A stretch of DNA of 64,000 bases, from NCBI RefSeq assembly GCF_036320965.1, contig NC_092287.1, positions 5,739,297 to 5,803,296 on the forward strand, in the 5' to 3' direction. Position 1 is the first letter of the stretch; every line of letters starts with the position of its first letter. The DNA is from Panulirus ornatus. Lineage: Eukaryota > Arthropoda > Malacostraca > Decapoda > Palinuridae. Of this stretch, positions 62,560 to 64,000 are shown one piece after another. The position numbers and the translations under genes were made by a program. The notes under the pieces are model-generated. The model searched no databases and was not told where the DNA came from. It saw nothing but the letters and a program-made list of their open reading frames with translations.

Positions 62560-63190
62560 TCCAAAAGAATATATAGCAAATCCTTACCTGGCCTATAAGC
62601 AGAAACATGTCTGTCACTTTCTGTATGCTTTATATAGTTGGGTTATGATACTGCATGATTTAGGTACAAAAAAAGTTTATGTAGCAGTGAATTGCATTAT
62701 GTCTTCACATCCATTTCCATGTAAGTAAATGGTTAAGGACCATAGAGGAAAGAAACAAACATGAAATACACTCAAAACATTTTGTGAGTAATGGAAATAA
62801 TGTACCAAATAACACTATGTTACCCAAGAAATAAGAATTATCTGTAACACTTAAGAATGATCTATAATGCGTACAGAAAAAGTTAGACAGGTATGTCCCC
62901 ATTTCTTACATCTCCGTTCCTTTGAGGCCCTGGAATAGTCAAGATAATGTTTAGTCTTATAGTCTTTGTGGATGTGGATGATTAGTAGTTCAAGGAATAG
63001 GAAGAACCTACAGAAGGGCTCTATATAGAAAAATTATCTGTATAAGTGAAACGCAGTTTATCGTTCACAGATGAATGTTTTTAACTGATATATGATTCTC
63101 GTCTACCAGAATTGCATATGTGTCATGCACTTCATTGGCAACCCACAGCATGCAGCCAGCCATGCTTTTGTTACACTGTGACCACCCATA
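62560..63190 (+). repeat. Unnamed dispersed repeat, copy 2
   Basis: Collinear with 48480-49010 (shared blocks listed there). A short inverted piece of the same repeat lies at about 63345-63405 (CCCCTTACATGGAAATGGAT, then GTCACAAAG). Confidence 0.7.
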
Positions 63191-63589
63191 TTATACCAAT
63201 AATGAAAAAATGGGAGTAATTTAGGTGCTTGTGCCATATGGAAATTTTGTTGAACCACGCTGTATCATGACACTACTGTATATTATTTTCATTGCTTTGA
63301 TAACATTTTGTGTATTATTTCTTCATGTTTTGAGTATATACCCCCACCCCCAGTTCCCAACCCCTTACATGGAAATGGATGTCACAAAGATGTGATTTGC
63401 TCAAGAGTGAAATTTTTTGGTACCTTTCTTATTCTATATTGTGACCCAGCTGTCTTCCCAGTTACCAGTATTTTTCACTACACAACTCCACAAGCTATTT
63501 ACAATTTGATTCACAACTCTGAGAACCCTATGCCTCCAAATTATACCCTAAAGTGCACATTACCCACTGTTACATTCAAATCACCCATC

Positions 63590-64000
63590 ACTCATATCTG
63601 ATCCATCTTATGAGAATTGCTGACACACACAGCTCCTTACAAAACACTCTCCTCTCTTCCTCAGTTTCCTTGTGGCCATGTGCATAAGCACTAATCACCT
63701 ACCTCTTGTAATCCACTGTCATTTTTACCTACATCAGTCTGGGGCTTACTTCCTTACACTCTTTCACACATTCCCACAACTTCATCAGCAGAAGTGTTGA
63801 CCTTTCTTTAACTCATGCTCTCATCTTGATTTTACCCCTAAAACATTTCCAAACCAATTCTTGCCCCTTCCCTTTGAGCTTTGTTTCAGCCAGAGCTAGA
63901 ACATCCAGTTTCCCATCCTCAGCCTTACTTCCTGTGTGCCTTTTTGCATATTGCTTCATGTGTGTTATAAAGCAATTTGACATAAGGTTGAGGTCATTCC
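63590..64000 (-). mobile_element. Old LINE endonuclease domain, continues past the right edge
   Basis: The minus strand reads KLDVLALAETKLKGKGQEL near 63930-63860, with the catalytic Glu retained (AETK), then the FRGKIK, VSPRLM and VKMTVDY-equivalent codons and HGHKETEEEREE toward 63640. These are in the order of the APE-type LINE endonuclease. Indels break the frame. Confidence 0.7.

Noticed and set aside
1..64000. CRISPR arrays, operons, ribosome binding sites, rRNA and tRNA genes
   Set aside because: This is spliced animal DNA. I saw no regular spacer-repeat array, no rRNA-like block and no convincing tRNA cloverleaf.

Overview
The window is animal genomic DNA: spliced genes with GT-AG introns, long introns, and dense non-LTR retrotransposon (LINE) debris. 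The two recognisable genes and the RTE-like LINEs with (TA)n tracts would fit an arthropod, and a decapod crustacean is my best guess. That taxonomic call is inference, because nothing here is diagnostic without a database search.

Three host gene pieces are visible. (1) 4789-5016 (+) looks like the last coding exon of a gene that begins left of the window; I do not recognise it. (2) RpL18A (ribosomal protein eL20) lies on the minus strand, with four coding exons at 23314-23331, 18851-19030, 14020-14196 and 9249-9410. Together they encode a complete 178-residue protein, with a perfect Kozak context, a TOP-like start tract and a polyadenylation signal 9 bases past the stop. (3) XPOT (exportin-T, the tRNA nuclear export receptor) runs on the plus strand from 24974 to the right edge. 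Twelve coding exons give the N-terminal 540-553 residues, and the rest lies beyond 64000. RpL18A and XPOT are divergent, with about 1.6 kb between their start codons. Gene 1 and RpL18A converge.

The introns and spacers are mostly LINE sequence. The main family is RTE-like (APE endonuclease, RT with FADD box, C-terminal WFGHMERM and [10 protein letters not shown] motifs). About eight copies are young and near-identical, and many more are old relics. Related pieces include SINE-like elements made of the LINE 5' UTR joined to the LINE 3' tail. A second LINE family ends in a GHPL motif and a GATA tail. Jockey/CR1-like fragments and several unnamed repeats are also present. Four (TA)n tracts sit between tandemly arranged LINE copies.

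The most notable structures are: a mismatch-free 366-bp inverted repeat starting 15 bases after an XPOT splice donor, which forms part of a 490-bp composite insertion with a SINE-like element, bounded by a 30-bp direct repeat; a LINE copy with a textbook 5' inversion (55158-56540); two LINE insertions with intact 12-bp target-site duplications, one of them only 44 bp long; and LINE-derived non-autonomous elements built from the two ends of the autonomous element.
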